A stretch of DNA of 64,000 bases from contig CAXXJM010000001.1 in NCBI GenBank assembly GCA_963666475.2, positions 434,001 through 498,000 of the forward strand. Direction: 5' to 3'. The notes below the pieces were generated by a model. The model was not told where the DNA came from, did not search any database, and was given only the letters and a program-made list of their open reading frames with translations. Position numbers and translations under genes: made by a program. Of the stretch, positions 63,577-64,000 are shown one piece after another. This DNA comes from JBFHIZ01 sp963666475 (GTDB lineage: Bacteria; Bacillota; Clostridia; Lachnospirales; Lachnospiraceae). Position 1 is the first letter of the stretch, and each line of letters begins with the position of its first letter.

Positions 63577-64000
63577 ATGAAGAAGCAAAAACTGATTATT
63601 ATTTCAGGGCCAACTGCAGTAGGAAAGTCTGAACTTTCGATTCGATTAGCGAAAGAAATCGGTGGTGAGATTATTTCGGCTGATTCGATGCAAGTCTATC
63701 GAAACATGGATATTGGGACGGCGAAGATTACAAAAGAAGAAATGCAAGGTGTTGCACATCATTTAATTGATGTTTTAGATCCGAAAGAGGATTTTCATGT
63801 AGTGAAATTCCAGGAACTGGCAAAAAATGCGATTGAAGAAATTAATAACCATGGAAAGATACCAATTGTAGTTGGCGGTACTGGGTTTTATATTCAGGCA
63901 TTACTTTATGATATTGATTTTAGAGAAGAAGATAAACAATCCATAGACATGAAATATCAAGATATTTTAGAAAAAGAAGGAAATTCCGCGTTGCATCAGA
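63577..64000 (+). CDS. miaA: tRNA dimethylallyltransferase MiaA, N-terminal part
   Basis: The gene runs off the window after 141 codons. MiaA adds a dimethylallyl group to N6 of A37 in tRNAs reading UNN codons. The P-loop GPTAVGKS (11-18), SADSMQVYRNMDIGTAK and VVGGTGFYIQALLYDIDF are clear signatures. The ATG is eleven bases after the mutL stop with GTGAGG upstream. It is the tail of the mutSL operon. Confidence 0.96.
   Translation, partial: MKKQKLIIISGPTAVGKSELSIRLAKEIGGEIISADSMQVYRNMDIGTAKITKEEMQGVAHHLIDVLDPKEDFHVVKFQELAKNAIEEINNHGKIPIVVGGTGFYIQALLYDIDFREEDKQSIDMKYQDILEKEGNSALHQ

Overview
This AT-rich window looks like a housekeeping-rich stretch of a Clostridia chromosome, most likely Lachnospiraceae or a close relative. 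The evidence is gene order and protein type: trmD/rplS/rbgA/rnhB with YlqG- and YlqH-like genes, a BMP-type nucleoside ABC system, leuB-ilvD-ilvB, serC-serA-DUF1015, mutS-mutL-miaA with an endonuclease-type MutL, DUF1292 and a long clostridial PRPP synthetase. The taxon is inferred, since no rRNA is present. I see no prophage, insertion sequence, CRISPR array or resistance island. Most genes are on the + strand; the - strand genes are an LTA-synthase-like gene, prs, a DUF1292 gene and aroC, and a shared terminator hairpin lies at each convergent junction I could inspect.

Layout. 1-8.7 kb: 3' end of trmD, an inverted LtaS-like gene, rplS with its leader, then one operon of two type I signal peptidases around rbgA, rnhB, a FliK-like gene, an FlhB-C-terminal-like gene and yraN. 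8.7-14.6 kb: prs (-), a DUF512 radical-SAM-type gene with a strongly folded leader, der, plsY, gpsA. 14.6-21.6 kb: nucleoside and nucleobase salvage (BMP lipoprotein, ABC ATPase, two permeases, cytidine deaminase, NCS2-type permease). 21.6-29.5 kb: membrane MutS-like protein overlapping RNase HI, small membrane protein, WYL regulator, dUTPase, gltX, a short UvrD-family helicase, DUF1292. 29.6-34.1 kb: GH13-like protein, DUF5662, trpS, DegV. 34.1-38.1 kb: aroC (-), VanY-type carboxypeptidase, tgt, yajC. 38.2-46.5 kb: leuB, ilvD, ilvB, L,D-transpeptidase, serC, serA. 46.6-53.2 kb: EAL protein, DUF1015, GlgB-like protein, MscS. 53.2-64 kb: tRNA-Thr(CGT), argH, asd, a second EAL protein, an ATPase, mutS, mutL and the 5' part of miaA.

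The strongest leads are three. First, an orphan FliK-like/FlhB-C-terminal-like pair sits in a ribosome and translation operon with no flagellar genes in view. Second, two separate GH13-family proteins (a pullulanase/GlgX-like and a GlgB-like one) have each lost their catalytic acids, so both look like pseudoenzymes. Third, the DUF512 gene has a leader of two back-to-back perfect or near-perfect hairpins whose first right arm is complementary to the Shine-Dalgarno. Two EAL proteins with dead GGDEF sites, a membrane-anchored MutS relative translationally coupled to RNase HI, and several inverted repeats at promoters are secondary leads. Start codons were chosen by Shine-Dalgarno spacing and family N-termini, so several are shorter than the longest open frame.
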